Position numbers and translations under genes: made by a program
The notes under the pieces: generated by a model
What the model was told of the DNA's origin: nothing
The model's input: only the letters and a program-made list of their open reading frames with translations
Database searches by the model: none
Shown here: positions 38,648 to 46,358 of the stretch, one piece after another
Numbering within the stretch: the stretch's first letter is position 1
Layout of the letters: each line of letters opens with the position of its first letter
Assembly (NCBI GenBank): GCA_027621915.1
Contig: JAQCAD010000023.1
Span: 1-47,599 of the forward strand
DNA length: 47,599 bases
Origin: Pseudomonadota bacterium
GTDB taxonomy: Bacteria; Pseudomonadota; Gammaproteobacteria; Steroidobacterales; Woeseiaceae
Reading direction: 5' to 3'

Positions 38648-39940
38648 ATGAGAAAACTCGAACTTCACTGGCAGATCCTGATTGCCATTTTGCTTGCAGG
38701 TATTGCCGGCTATCTGGTCAATAGATCGATTGCCGCGGGTGTCGACGACCCATCTCTTTTCGGTGTCAGTCTGATCGCGGCATTTGACTATGTCGGCTCG
38801 CTGTTCCTGAATGCATTGAAGATGATCATCGTGCCGCTGATCTTTTCATCGATTGTCATCGGCGTGGCGGGTATCGGTTCCGGTGGCAACCTTGGAGCCC
38901 TGGGCGGCCGCACGCTGTTGTTTTATTTAGCGACCACCCTTGCGGCAACCTGTCTTGGTTTACTTCTGATTAATCTTGTCGGGCCGGGGTATGTCGATGG
39001 CGTGCCAGCGGGCGCCATGCTGGCACTGGATACATCGGGCGCCGATATTGCTGCCATCGCTGAAGGTCGTGGTCCGGGCGACGTTGCGAAAGTTTTTCAC
39101 AGCATGGTGCCGCCAAATATTGTTCAGGCTGCCGCAGATGGGCAGATGCTGGGCATCATATTTTTTGCGATTCTGTTCGGATATTTCATGACGCGCCTCG
39201 CGCATGAACTTGCAGAACCATTGTTCAAGTTCTGGGACGGGGTTTTCCATGTCATGATGCGCATGACGGAATGGATAATGAAATTTGCACCCATCGGCGT
39301 TTTCGGCCTGGTAGCGAAAGTCGTCGCGGAGGCTGGGTTCGGCGCTGTTCGACCGCTTTTTGTTTTCGCGCTGACGGTTATTCTGGCGCTTCTCCTGCAT
39401 ATTCTTGTGATCATGCCGCTTTTCTTAAGATTCGTCGGCAAAGTGCATCCCTACAAAATGTTCCCGGCGATGGCACCAGCAATGCTTACCGCGTTTTCGA
39501 CTGCGTCTTCATCGGCCACGCTCCCGGTGACAATGAAGCGGGTCGAAGAGAACGTCGGTGTATCGAATAAAATTTCGAGTTTTGTATTGCCGCTCGGCGC
39601 GACCGTCAATATGAACGGCACAGCGCTTTATGAATGCGCAGCTGCGATGTTTCTTGCACAGGCTTATGGCCTCGACCTGACGGTGGGCGTTCAGTTTTCG
39701 ATCGTGTTCATTGCACTGATGACATCGGTTGGTGTGGCCGGCGTGCCCTCAGCATCGCTTGTAGCGATAGCGATCATTCTCGGAGCAATCGGCTTGCCCG
39801 TTGAAGCAATTGGCGTCCTGCTGGTATTCGACAGGGTCCTGGATATGGCGCGAACGGCCGTCAATATTTTTGGCGATGCGTGTTGCGCGGTGATCGTCGC
39901 GAGGCTGGATGGCGAGAAGACGAATATCGCGATTGACTGA
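38648..39940 (+). CDS. DAACS-family dicarboxylate/amino acid:cation symporter
   Basis: Sodium- or proton-coupled uptake of glutamate/aspartate or C4-dicarboxylates at the inner membrane (GltP/DctA-type). 430 aa from the ATG at 38648, which has GGAG eight bases upstream; the open frame to 38600 is not supported. Family marks: the serine-rich hairpin TASSSATLPVTMKR, NMNGTALYE, and the C-terminal RVLDMARTAVNIFGDACCAVIV. About eight hydrophobic segments. The substrate cannot be fixed from sequence alone. Confidence 0.9.
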   Translation: MRKLELHWQILIAILLAGIAGYLVNRSIAAGVDDPSLFGVSLIAAFDYVGSLFLNALKMIIVPLIFSSIVIGVAGIGSGGNLGALGGRTLLFYLATTLAATCLGLLLINLVGPGYVDGVPAGAMLALDTSGADIAAIAEGRGPGDVAKVFHSMVPPNIVQAAADGQMLGIIFFAILFGYFMTRLAHELAEPLFKFWDGVFHVMMRMTEWIMKFAPIGVFGLVAKVVAEAGFGAVRPLFVFALTVILALLLHILVIMPLFLRFVGKVHPYKMFPAMAPAMLTAFSTASSSATLPVTMKRVEENVGVSNKISSFVLPLGATVNMNGTALYECAAAMFLAQAYGLDLTVGVQFSIVFIALMTSVGVAGVPSASLVAIAIILGAIGLPVEAIGVLLVFDRVLDMARTAVNIFGDACCAVIVARLDGEKTNIAID

Positions 39941-39950
39941 CGTGAATGCG

Positions 39951-40745
39951 TCAGTCCTCGTCAAAAACCATACCCATAATATTTGAACCTGCATCAACAA
40001 AAGTCGTTTCGCCGGTGATGCCGCTGGCAAGATCCGAACACAGGAATGCGGCCGCGTTGCCGATTTCTTCAATGGTCACGGTGCGACGCAGCGGCGCTGA
40101 TTTCTCGGCGTAGCTGAGCATTTTCCGAAAACCACCGATGCCGGCTGCTGCCAGCGTTTTGACGGCACCCGCCGAAATTGCATTGACCCGAATCCCCTGC
40201 GGACCGAGATCCGCCGCCAGGAAACGAACACAGGCTTCGAGGCTTGCTTTGGCCAGCCCCATTACGTTGTAGTTAGGGACAACCTGGGTTGCGGCGTTGT
40301 ACGTCATGGTCAGAATCGCGCCATTGCGACCCTTCATCATCGGCTTCGCGGCCTTGGCGAGTGCGGCGAGGCTATAGCTGGAAATGTCGTGCGAAATTCG
40401 AAATCCCTCGCGAGTGACTGCGTCGGTGAAGCCGCCTTCCAGCTGTTCTCGCGGCGCATAGCCGACCGAATGCACGACGATGTCCAGGCCGTCCCACTGC
40501 TTGCCAAGACCGGCAAAGACAGCATCGATTTCTTCGTCGCTCGATACGTCGCAGGGAAACAGCAGATCAGTATTCTGACCGAGTCGCCCGGCGAGTTTTT
40601 CGACGCGGCTCTTGAGTTTGTCATTTTGATAAGTGAATGCAATTTCCGCACCTTCGCGCGCGAAGGCCTCTGCAATTCCTGTCGCGATCGAACGATCACT
40701 CGCGACGCCGACGATCAGCGCGCGTTTTCCGGCCATGAAACCCAT
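39951..40745 (-). CDS. fabI: Enoyl-[acyl-carrier-protein] reductase (NADH)
   Basis: Final reduction step of each fatty acid elongation cycle. 264 aa from the ATG at 40745 ([19 protein letters not shown]), matching the E. coli MGFLSGKR start; the longer frame to 40775 is less likely. The catalytic pair is the Tyr and Lys of [13 protein letters not shown] (E. coli Y156 and K163), preceded by the substrate-facing TY. The triclosan-contact region reads HSVGYAP: the glycine equivalent to G93 is kept, and phenylalanine 94 is a tyrosine. Convergent with the symporter and downstream of mltD on the same strand. Confidence 0.95.
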   Translation of the reverse strand: MGFMAGKRALIVGVASDRSIATGIAEAFAREGAEIAFTYQNDKLKSRVEKLAGRLGQNTDLLFPCDVSSDEEIDAVFAGLGKQWDGLDIVVHSVGYAPREQLEGGFTDAVTREGFRISHDISSYSLAALAKAAKPMMKGRNGAILTMTYNAATQVVPNYNVMGLAKASLEACVRFLAADLGPQGIRVNAISAGAVKTLAAAGIGGFRKMLSYAEKSAPLRRTVTIEEIGNAAAFLCSDLASGITGETTFVDAGSNIMGMVFDED

Positions 40746-40780
40746 TCGTTTTCCCCATCTGTTTTTTCTAATCAATTAAA

Positions 40781-40824
40781 AATAAAGGGGTCAGAGCCCT
40801 TTATTGGGCTCTGACCCCGTTATT
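40781..40824 (-). terminator. GGGGTCAG palindrome acting as terminator after mltD
   Basis: GGGGTCAGAGCCC (40787-40799), six-base loop TTTATT, and its perfect 13-bp complement (40806-40818), with outer AATAA/TTATT pairing. On the minus strand the stem is followed by TTTATTTTT, an intrinsic-terminator tail directly downstream of mltD. Apart from two bases exchanged between loop and flank it is identical to the element after the NhaD-like gene at 46066. Confidence 0.8.
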
Positions 40825-40828
40825 GATG

Positions 40829-42463
40829 TCAACTGGACTGTGCGGTGACGTCAACGTACATCATCAGTTTCTGCCCAGGTCTCAGTATCTTGTTCTTGTC
40901 GATTTTGTTCCAGCGGACCAGGTCCGAGACAGTGATTCGGAAGCGGCTGGCGATCAGGTAAAGCGAGTCGCCACTGCGTACGGTGTAGTTAAGTTTCCGC
41001 GTCGTGCCATTGCTCGTGACGACGTTGCCAGGCACCGCCTGGTTCGTCCACACCACCAGGTTCCGGCCAACCGAAAGCGTGTCGCGCGGAGCCATGCCGT
41101 TCCAAGCTGCGAGCTTGTTCATGTCGACGTCGTAGCGCCGGCTGATCGTCCAGAAACTCTCGCCTGATGCGACCACATGATCGATTCGATTGCCCGATCG
41201 CGTCGTATTCTGTTTTCGGCTGCGTCTTTCATCCGCGCTTTGCCCATATTCGCTAAGCGGTTTCGTTGCGACCGGAATCATCAGGTGATCGCCGGCGCGA
41301 ATGGTGTTGCCGGTCAGTTTGTTGGCACTGCGTATTGTCGCGATGGTCGTGTTGTAGCGCTCCGCGATCTGGGAAATTGCTTCGCCGTTTTTTACTTTGT
41401 GGCGTTGCCAGCGCAGGCGCTCTTCCGGTGGCACGGATTCGAGCGCTGAAATGAAGTCATTGGCGACGTTGATTGGCAGTACGAGGCGATGCGGGCCATC
41501 CGGGTCCGTTGCCCAGCGGTTGTAGCCAGCATTGAAAGCATAGAGCGTATCGAGTTCAATTCCGGCGAGTTCGGCTGCAAGCGCAAGATCCAGCTGGCCA
41601 CCGACGTCTGCAACAACGAACTGCGGTTCATCGACGAGCTCGGGAAGTGTAATCCCGTACTGCGCGGGGTTCCTGACCAGTGCAACCAGCGCCATCAGGC
41701 GCGGCACGTATGCGCTTGTTTCGCGCGACAACGACAAATTCCAGAAGTCCGTTGGTTTGGACTTTGCCTGGTTGCGTTTGACCGCTTTGAGCACATTGCC
41801 TTCGCCCGAATTGTAGGACGCTATGGCAAGCAGCCAGTCTTCTTTCATCAGGTTGTGCAGATAAGCCAGGTATTCCAGCGCACCTCTGGTCGAGTCGACT
41901 GCGTCGCGTCGACCGTCGTACCACCAGTTCTGGCGGATGCCAAAACGTTTGCCCGTGCCGGGGATAATCTGCCACAGGCCGGCAGCGCGACCGTGCGAGT
42001 ACGCGAAAGGATCAAACGCACTTTCAACAATTGGCAATAATGCAAGTTCGAGTGGCAGGTCCCGCGCTTCAAGTTCGGTGACAATAAAGGGCAGGTAGCG
42101 TTGCGCGCGTGTAAATACACGCTCCACATATTCCGGATTCTTGACGAACCAGTTGAGCTCTGACTGAACGCGGTCGTTCATCACCGGGTCCAAAGAAAAC
42201 TCCCGGCGCAGTCTGGCCAGTAGATCGGTAGAAGGTCTGGATGCGACCGAAACTTCTGTGGCCAGTGGATCGAGTTCCAGCCAGATGTGGTCTGCCTGTT
42301 CGGTGAACGGGCTGCCGATGATAGAGGCCTGGGCAATATCGTCGCCGGGGAACGCCGGATTGGCTGACGCCGCGCCCGGCCAGGCCAGCGCGCCCAACAG
42401 GCACGCTCCTGTCAGCAATCGGGAGCGAAAACCCGACGATAATCCCTGTTTTATGTTCAGCAT
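40829..42463 (-). CDS. mltD: Membrane-bound lytic murein transglycosylase D
   Basis: Cleaves peptidoglycan glycan strands, forming 1,6-anhydromuropeptides. 544 aa with a signal peptide about 1-34 (ending AASA; no lipobox cysteine at the cleavage site), an SLT domain about 120-260 with catalytic E147 (LLPIVESAFDP) and the AGLWQIIPGTGKRFG motif, and three C-terminal LysM repeats beginning near KNGEAISQIAERY, ASGESFWTISRRY and RSGDSLYLIASRF. Divergent from the yafS-like gene, as in enterobacteria. Confidence 0.95.
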   Translation of the reverse strand: MLNIKQGLSSGFRSRLLTGACLLGALAWPGAASANPAFPGDDIAQASIIGSPFTEQADHIWLELDPLATEVSVASRPSTDLLARLRREFSLDPVMNDRVQSELNWFVKNPEYVERVFTRAQRYLPFIVTELEARDLPLELALLPIVESAFDPFAYSHGRAAGLWQIIPGTGKRFGIRQNWWYDGRRDAVDSTRGALEYLAYLHNLMKEDWLLAIASYNSGEGNVLKAVKRNQAKSKPTDFWNLSLSRETSAYVPRLMALVALVRNPAQYGITLPELVDEPQFVVADVGGQLDLALAAELAGIELDTLYAFNAGYNRWATDPDGPHRLVLPINVANDFISALESVPPEERLRWQRHKVKNGEAISQIAERYNTTIATIRSANKLTGNTIRAGDHLMIPVATKPLSEYGQSADERRSRKQNTTRSGNRIDHVVASGESFWTISRRYDVDMNKLAAWNGMAPRDTLSVGRNLVVWTNQAVPGNVVTSNGTTRKLNYTVRSGDSLYLIASRFRITVSDLVRWNKIDKNKILRPGQKLMMYVDVTAQSS

Positions 42464-42575
42464 GCGGATATCCTACGTACGGGCGAGCAGCTTGCAAGTA
42501 CCAGTTTCACAGCCCGGACAGACCAGCAGACGCGGAACCTGATCCGGCGGGCATCGGCCGAGGTGGGCAATCGAA

Positions 42576-43358
42576 ATGGCAAAATTAATACCGGAACCCG
42601 AACAATCGCAAAGAACAGCCACCGATTGGCTGAAAACGCCATTCGGGCAGGCATTGCTGGCCCACGAGGCGCGCGTGGTTGAGGAGGCCTTCGACGGTAA
42701 ATTCGGTGAGCAACTGTTGCAACTGGGCCTGTGGGGCGAGCCCAACGCCTTCACGCGCTTTGCGCGCACCCAGCGTGCCTGCTGTATCGCCGACTGGCCG
42801 GACAGGGTGCCTGGCGCGGCCCTGGGCGCGTTCGGACAGCTGCATCGGTTGCCGATCGCAACCGAATCTGTCGATGTCGTCTTTCTGCCGCATACGCTGG
42901 ACTATTCCGACGATCGGTCCCACGCGATCCTGCGCGAAGCTGACCGGGTCCTGACTCCTCACGGACACCTGGTGGTGCTTGGATTCAAACCGGGCGGCCT
43001 GTGGGGCCTGAGACGCCTTGTTCCCGGGGCGGGCTTGCCGCCTGGCGCCCCGCATCTCATGTCCGACCGCCGTCTGTCAGACTGGCTGCTGCTCCTTGAT
43101 ATGCGGATCCACAGCGTCACCCGTTATTTCTTCCGCTGGCCGCTGCCCGGCAACAAGGGTCAAAGTTCGCCGGAGTGGGAAAATCGCGGCCGGCGATTCT
43201 GGCCGGAACTTGCGGCATGCTATATGCTCTCGGCCCAGAAACGGGTCGTTACCATGACACCTGTGAAACAGCCGTGGCGCGCGCGTGCGAAGGTCGTCGG
43301 CAGCATCGTAGAACCAACAACCCGGGTTTCCCGCATTCGCTTTGACCGAAATCGTTGA
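42576..43358 (+). CDS. YafS-like SAM-dependent methyltransferase
   Basis: Predicted class I methyltransferase of unknown substrate. 260 aa. The glycine-rich SAM motif I is degenerate ([13 protein letters not shown]), but later elements resemble methyltransferase type 11: an acidic loop ([19 protein letters not shown]) and [17 protein letters not shown]. The position between mltD and rnhA-dnaQ is that of E. coli yafS, which is the main reason for the name. It overlaps rnhA by 17 bases. Methyltransferase activity is not certain given the weak motif I. Confidence 0.82.
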   Translation: MAKLIPEPEQSQRTATDWLKTPFGQALLAHEARVVEEAFDGKFGEQLLQLGLWGEPNAFTRFARTQRACCIADWPDRVPGAALGAFGQLHRLPIATESVDVVFLPHTLDYSDDRSHAILREADRVLTPHGHLVVLGFKPGGLWGLRRLVPGAGLPPGAPHLMSDRRLSDWLLLLDMRIHSVTRYFFRWPLPGNKGQSSPEWENRGRRFWPELAACYMLSAQKRVVTMTPVKQPWRARAKVVGSIVEPTTRVSRIRFDRNR

Positions 43359-43788
43359 GATATATACTGACGGAGCCTGCAGGGGTAATCCCGGTCCCGG
43401 CGGCTGGGGTGTTCTGCTGATTGTCGGCAAGCATCGCAAGACCGTGCATGGCGGTGAGCCGCTGACAACAAACAACCGTATGGAACTCAAGGCGGCAATC
43501 GAGGCGCTCAACGTGCTGAAGGAACCACGCCACGTTCTCTTGCACACCGATTCGAAATACGTGATGGATGGCATCAATGAATGGATGCCCAACTGGAAAA
43601 AGCGCGGCTGGAAAACAGCGGCAAAAAAACCGGTCAAGAATCAGGATCTGTGGCGTGAGCTGGACGATGCCATCGCACGCCATGAAATCGAATGGAAGTG
43701 GGTACGCGGTCATACCGGCGTGCCCGGCAACGAAGAAGCGGATGCATTGGCCAACCTGGGCATCGACGAGATGATTCTGGACACATAA
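43342..43788 (+). CDS. rnhA: Ribonuclease HI
   Basis: Cleaves RNA in RNA-DNA hybrids. 148 aa (E. coli 155). All active-site residues are present: D10 ([11 protein letters not shown]), E48 ([12 protein letters not shown]), D70 (HTDSKYV), H124 (RGHTG) and D134 (NEEADALA). The start is a TTG overlapping the upstream gene by 17 bases, so expression is probably coupled. Followed by dnaQ after 63 bases. Confidence 0.96.
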   Translation: MTEIVEIYTDGACRGNPGPGGWGVLLIVGKHRKTVHGGEPLTTNNRMELKAAIEALNVLKEPRHVLLHTDSKYVMDGINEWMPNWKKRGWKTAAKKPVKNQDLWRELDDAIARHEIEWKWVRGHTGVPGNEEADALANLGIDEMILDT

Positions 43789-43794
43789 TATTGA

Positions 43795-43839
43795 GTCATT
43801 GCGAGCGCAGCGAAGCAATCTTCATGAATTGGCAATGAC
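43795..43839. repeat. GTCATTGCGAGCGCAG palindromic repeat, copy 2
   Basis: GTCATTGC (43795-43802) and GCAATGAC (43832-43839) are perfect inverted ends of a 45-base element with GAGCGCAGCGAAGCAATC inside. It fills the rnhA-dnaQ gap and matches the copy at 36451. This is a widespread type of intergenic repeat; its function is unclear. Confidence 0.7.
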
Positions 43840-43851
43840 GCTGGGGAAAAC

Positions 43852-44553
43852 ATGCGCCAGGTAGTTCTAGATACAGAAACAACCGGATTGTCGGCCGCAC
43901 AAGGTCACCGAATTATCGAAATCGGTTGTGTCGAATTGGTAAACCGGCGCCTGACCGGGCGCGAGTATCACCGCTTCTTGAATCCGGATCGTGATATCGA
44001 CGAAGGCGCCGAAAGAGTGCATGGCATCAGCCGCGCCGACCTCGAAGGGCAGCCACGCTTTCCGGAGATCGTCGATGAGTGGCTGGAATTCGTCAGAGAC
44101 AGTGAACTCGTCATCCACAATGCTGCATTCGATGTGGGTTTCCTCGAGAACGAACTGCAGTTGATGAACCATCCGAAACCTGCCATCACCGATCACGCGA
44201 TGGTGCTGGACACGCTGTCGCTCGCGCGAGAAATACATCCGGGACAGCGCAACAGTCTCGATGCGTTGTGCAAGCGTTACACCATTGATGCATCCGGTCG
44301 CGACGTGCATGGCGCGTTGATCGACGCCGAACTTCTGGCGCGCGTCTATCTTGCGATGACCGGTGGTCAGGCTGCGTTGTCACTGGACGAAGACGAATCC
44401 ATCGATGTCGGTATCGGTGTAGAGGTGCTGGTGCGGCCGCGGCGCAATGATCTGAACCTGGTCGTCATCAGGGCGAGCGACGAGGAATTGGCCGCCCATG
44501 AGGCGCTAATGGACAAGATGCAGGAAGCGGGGCCCTGCCTGTTTCGCGATTGA
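43852..44553 (+). CDS. dnaQ: DNA polymerase III subunit epsilon (3'-5' proofreading exonuclease)
   Basis: Proofreading subunit of the replicative polymerase. 233 aa (E. coli 243). DEDDh residues are all visible: D7 and E9 (LDTETTGL), D94 (HNAAFDVGFL), H153 and D158 (HGALIDAELLARVY). The C-terminal segment has an LSLDEDESI stretch; a clear QxSLPL-type clamp-binding motif is not obvious, though QAALSLDED is in the expected linker. Third of the yafS-like, rnhA, dnaQ series. Confidence 0.95.
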   Translation: MRQVVLDTETTGLSAAQGHRIIEIGCVELVNRRLTGREYHRFLNPDRDIDEGAERVHGISRADLEGQPRFPEIVDEWLEFVRDSELVIHNAAFDVGFLENELQLMNHPKPAITDHAMVLDTLSLAREIHPGQRNSLDALCKRYTIDASGRDVHGALIDAELLARVYLAMTGGQAALSLDEDESIDVGIGVEVLVRPRRNDLNLVVIRASDEELAAHEALMDKMQEAGPCLFRD

Positions 44554-44683
44554 TGGAAACTGTTATCGCCGATGGTATACTGCACACCGAACTCGTTGGG
44601 GGGATGGGCGACAGCATTCAGTTTGCCGCCTTTATTTTTGCCTTAAATTCATGGCATTAGATAAACAATAAGAGAAGCGAGCT

Positions 44684-46039
44684 ATGGAAGTATTAGAATG
44701 GAATAACGCGATGATGGTGTCGGGCATCATCCTGACGCTGACGTTCATCGGCATCTTTACCGAGGCGGTGCACGGATTTCACCGGACGAAATTCGCAATG
44801 GGTGGCGCGGGATTGATGATCCTGGCCGGCCAGTATTTCGGCTTCTACAATACCGAGCTTGCAGTCGAAGCGGTCGATTGGAACGTCGTGTTCCTGCTGG
44901 GCGGCATGATGACGATTGTAGGCATCATGATTCCAACCGGTGGCTTCCAGTATCTCGCGTACAAAATCGCCGATATGACGAAGGGTAATCTGTTTTTCAT
45001 GATGGCGTTGATGGGCACGTTGGTTACCGTGCTGTCATTGCTGCTCGACAACGTGACTACGGTGGTCATATTCGGGCCGTTGATCATTCTAATCTGTAAA
45101 TCGATGAAGGTTACGCCTGTTCCTTACTTGCTTGCCGCCGCATTGTTGTCCGATACGGGCGGTGTTGCGACACTGGTCGGCGATCCCCCGAACCTGATGA
45201 TTGGTTCCGCGGCGGACATCGATTTCAATACGTTCCTATTTCACATGGGCGGCCTGGTGTTTGCAGCCTGGATAGTAATCCTTGTCTTCCTCAAGTTTCT
45301 GTTCAGGAAAGAGCTCGCCGAGAGACCGGTGATGCCGGACTTCAGTGAGCAGGAGGTCATCAAGGACCCGAACACCTGGAAAGTTTCCTTGTGGGTGCTT
45401 GTAGGCATGGCGGTGCTCTTTGTTTTGCACGGCAAGCTGCACTGGGAGCCGTGGTTTGTTGCAGCGATCGGACTGACTACGCTGGTCTTCGTCGCGCATC
45501 ACATCGAACTTGACGAATCTTTTTCCAAGGCTGAGCTGAGCCTGCTCATGTTCTTTGTTTCGCTCTTTATTCTTGTAGGTGGCGTTGAAGAGAGCCACTT
45601 CCTCGAGTATCTCGGCCAATACATTTTCCCATTTGTGCAGGCGGATCTTATGACTGCCTGCATTGTATTGATGTGGGGTTCAGCGGTCTTTTCTGCGGCA
45701 ATCGATAACATCCCCTTCACGGCTGCGATGATTCCTATCATCATGGGTATGGAGACGCAGGGCATCAATGTCACGCCGCTATGGTGGGCACTCGCGGTTG
45801 GTGTTGGAATGGGTGGTAACGGTACGCACCTGGGCTCAACCGCCAACGTATTTATTGTGACGATTTCAGAGCGGCTGGCCAAGGAAACCGGCGACAACAG
45901 TTACCGCATCACGCCGGGATTATGGTTCCGCAAGGGCTCACCGGTCATGATCATGACGTTGGTCGTCTCATCGCTGATTTTCTGGTTATTCTTCGACTTC
46001 TACGAAAATCCGCTGCCGTCCTCGTCGTTCGGAAAGTAG
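44684..46039 (+). CDS. NhaD/ArsB-superfamily ion transporter
   Basis: Inner-membrane ion transporter of the IT superfamily (ArsB/NhaD/P-protein). 451 aa with about 12 hydrophobic segments. Diagnostic re-entrant motifs: LLDNVTTVVIFGPL and VATLVGDPPNLMIGSAADI in the first half, and AAIDNIPFTAAMIPII and GMGGNGTHLGSTANVFIV in the second, the inverted duplication typical of the family. A sodium/proton antiport role is likely in a marine cell, but arsenite or another anion cannot be excluded. Confidence 0.87.
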   Translation: MEVLEWNNAMMVSGIILTLTFIGIFTEAVHGFHRTKFAMGGAGLMILAGQYFGFYNTELAVEAVDWNVVFLLGGMMTIVGIMIPTGGFQYLAYKIADMTKGNLFFMMALMGTLVTVLSLLLDNVTTVVIFGPLIILICKSMKVTPVPYLLAAALLSDTGGVATLVGDPPNLMIGSAADIDFNTFLFHMGGLVFAAWIVILVFLKFLFRKELAERPVMPDFSEQEVIKDPNTWKVSLWVLVGMAVLFVLHGKLHWEPWFVAAIGLTTLVFVAHHIELDESFSKAELSLLMFFVSLFILVGGVEESHFLEYLGQYIFPFVQADLMTACIVLMWGSAVFSAAIDNIPFTAAMIPIIMGMETQGINVTPLWWALAVGVGMGGNGTHLGSTANVFIVTISERLAKETGDNSYRITPGLWFRKGSPVMIMTLVVSSLIFWLFFDFYENPLPSSSFGK

Positions 46040-46065
46040 GGCATGACAGAGGGGTTTAGTAAGAA

Positions 46066-46112
46066 ACAAAAGGGGTCAGAGCCCGTTATTGGGCTCTGAC
46101 CCCTTTATTGAG
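46066..46112 (+). terminator. GGGGTCAG palindrome acting as terminator after the NhaD-like gene
   Basis: AAAGGGGTCAGAGCCC (46069-46084), loop GTTATT, and the perfect 16-bp complement ending CCCCTTT (46091-46106), then ATTG. It begins about 27 bases after the stop and has a T-rich trailing side in the direction of transcription. Nearly identical to the element at 40781, which is oriented the same way relative to its own upstream gene. Confidence 0.75.
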
Positions 46113-46115
46113 ATT

Positions 46116-46140
46116 AAGGCCGGTTTTTACCGGCCTTTTT
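46116..46140 (+). terminator. Second intrinsic terminator after the NhaD-like gene
   Basis: AAGGCCGG (46116-46123), loop TTTTTA, CCGGCCTT (46130-46137) continuing into TTT. An eight-pair GC-rich stem plus T-tract, directly behind the palindromic element. Confidence 0.88.
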
Positions 46141-46146
46141 CGTTAG

Positions 46147-46179
46147 TGGACTAAAGATCAATCCGCACCGACCAATTGC
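46147..46179 (+). repeat. ACTAAAGAT dispersed repeat, copy 5
   Basis: Matches the reverse complement of the tRNA-cluster copy at 27667-27699 at 27 of 33 positions and copy 4 upstream of tRNA-Lys in the same orientation. It lies 18 kb away from the other copies. Confidence 0.65.
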
Positions 46180-46205
46180 GGAATTACTGTCATTGCAGCC
46201 GGATT

Positions 46206-46284
46206 GGGCCTTTTTGTTACTGGTCGTTGTAATTCGCGCCTGGTTTCACAAGGCGCTCTGCGACCTCGATCACCAAAAAGGCCC
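46206..46284 (+). other. tRNA-sized inverted-repeat element, possible tRNA-Lys relic or structured RNA
   Basis: GGGCCTTTTTG (46206-46216) pairs with CAAAAAGGCCC (46274-46284), closing a 79-base element with an inner GCGCCT/AGGCGC hairpin (46236-46256, nine-base loop). The first eight bases and the preceding CGGATT are identical to the tRNA-Lys 5' end at 28301-28314, and the repeat copy upstream has the same spacing. The interior does not align with tRNA-Lys and no D- or T-arm is convincing. It could be a decayed tRNA, a small RNA or a leader structure for the following gene. Together with copy 5 and the terminators it accounts for most of the 319-base gap. Confidence 0.4.
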
Positions 46285-46358
46285 CACGACTGTGCTTTAA
46301 TGTCGTCGCGTAATAAAATCAGTGGCTTACACTCTGAAAAAGCACAGAATCAAAATCA

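Noticed and set aside
31365-46337. 16-base match TAAAATCAGTGGCTTA after clpP and upstream of the sugar dehydrogenase
   Set aside because: A 16-mer match on either strand is expected about 0.5 times by chance in this much sequence, and the flanks do not align.
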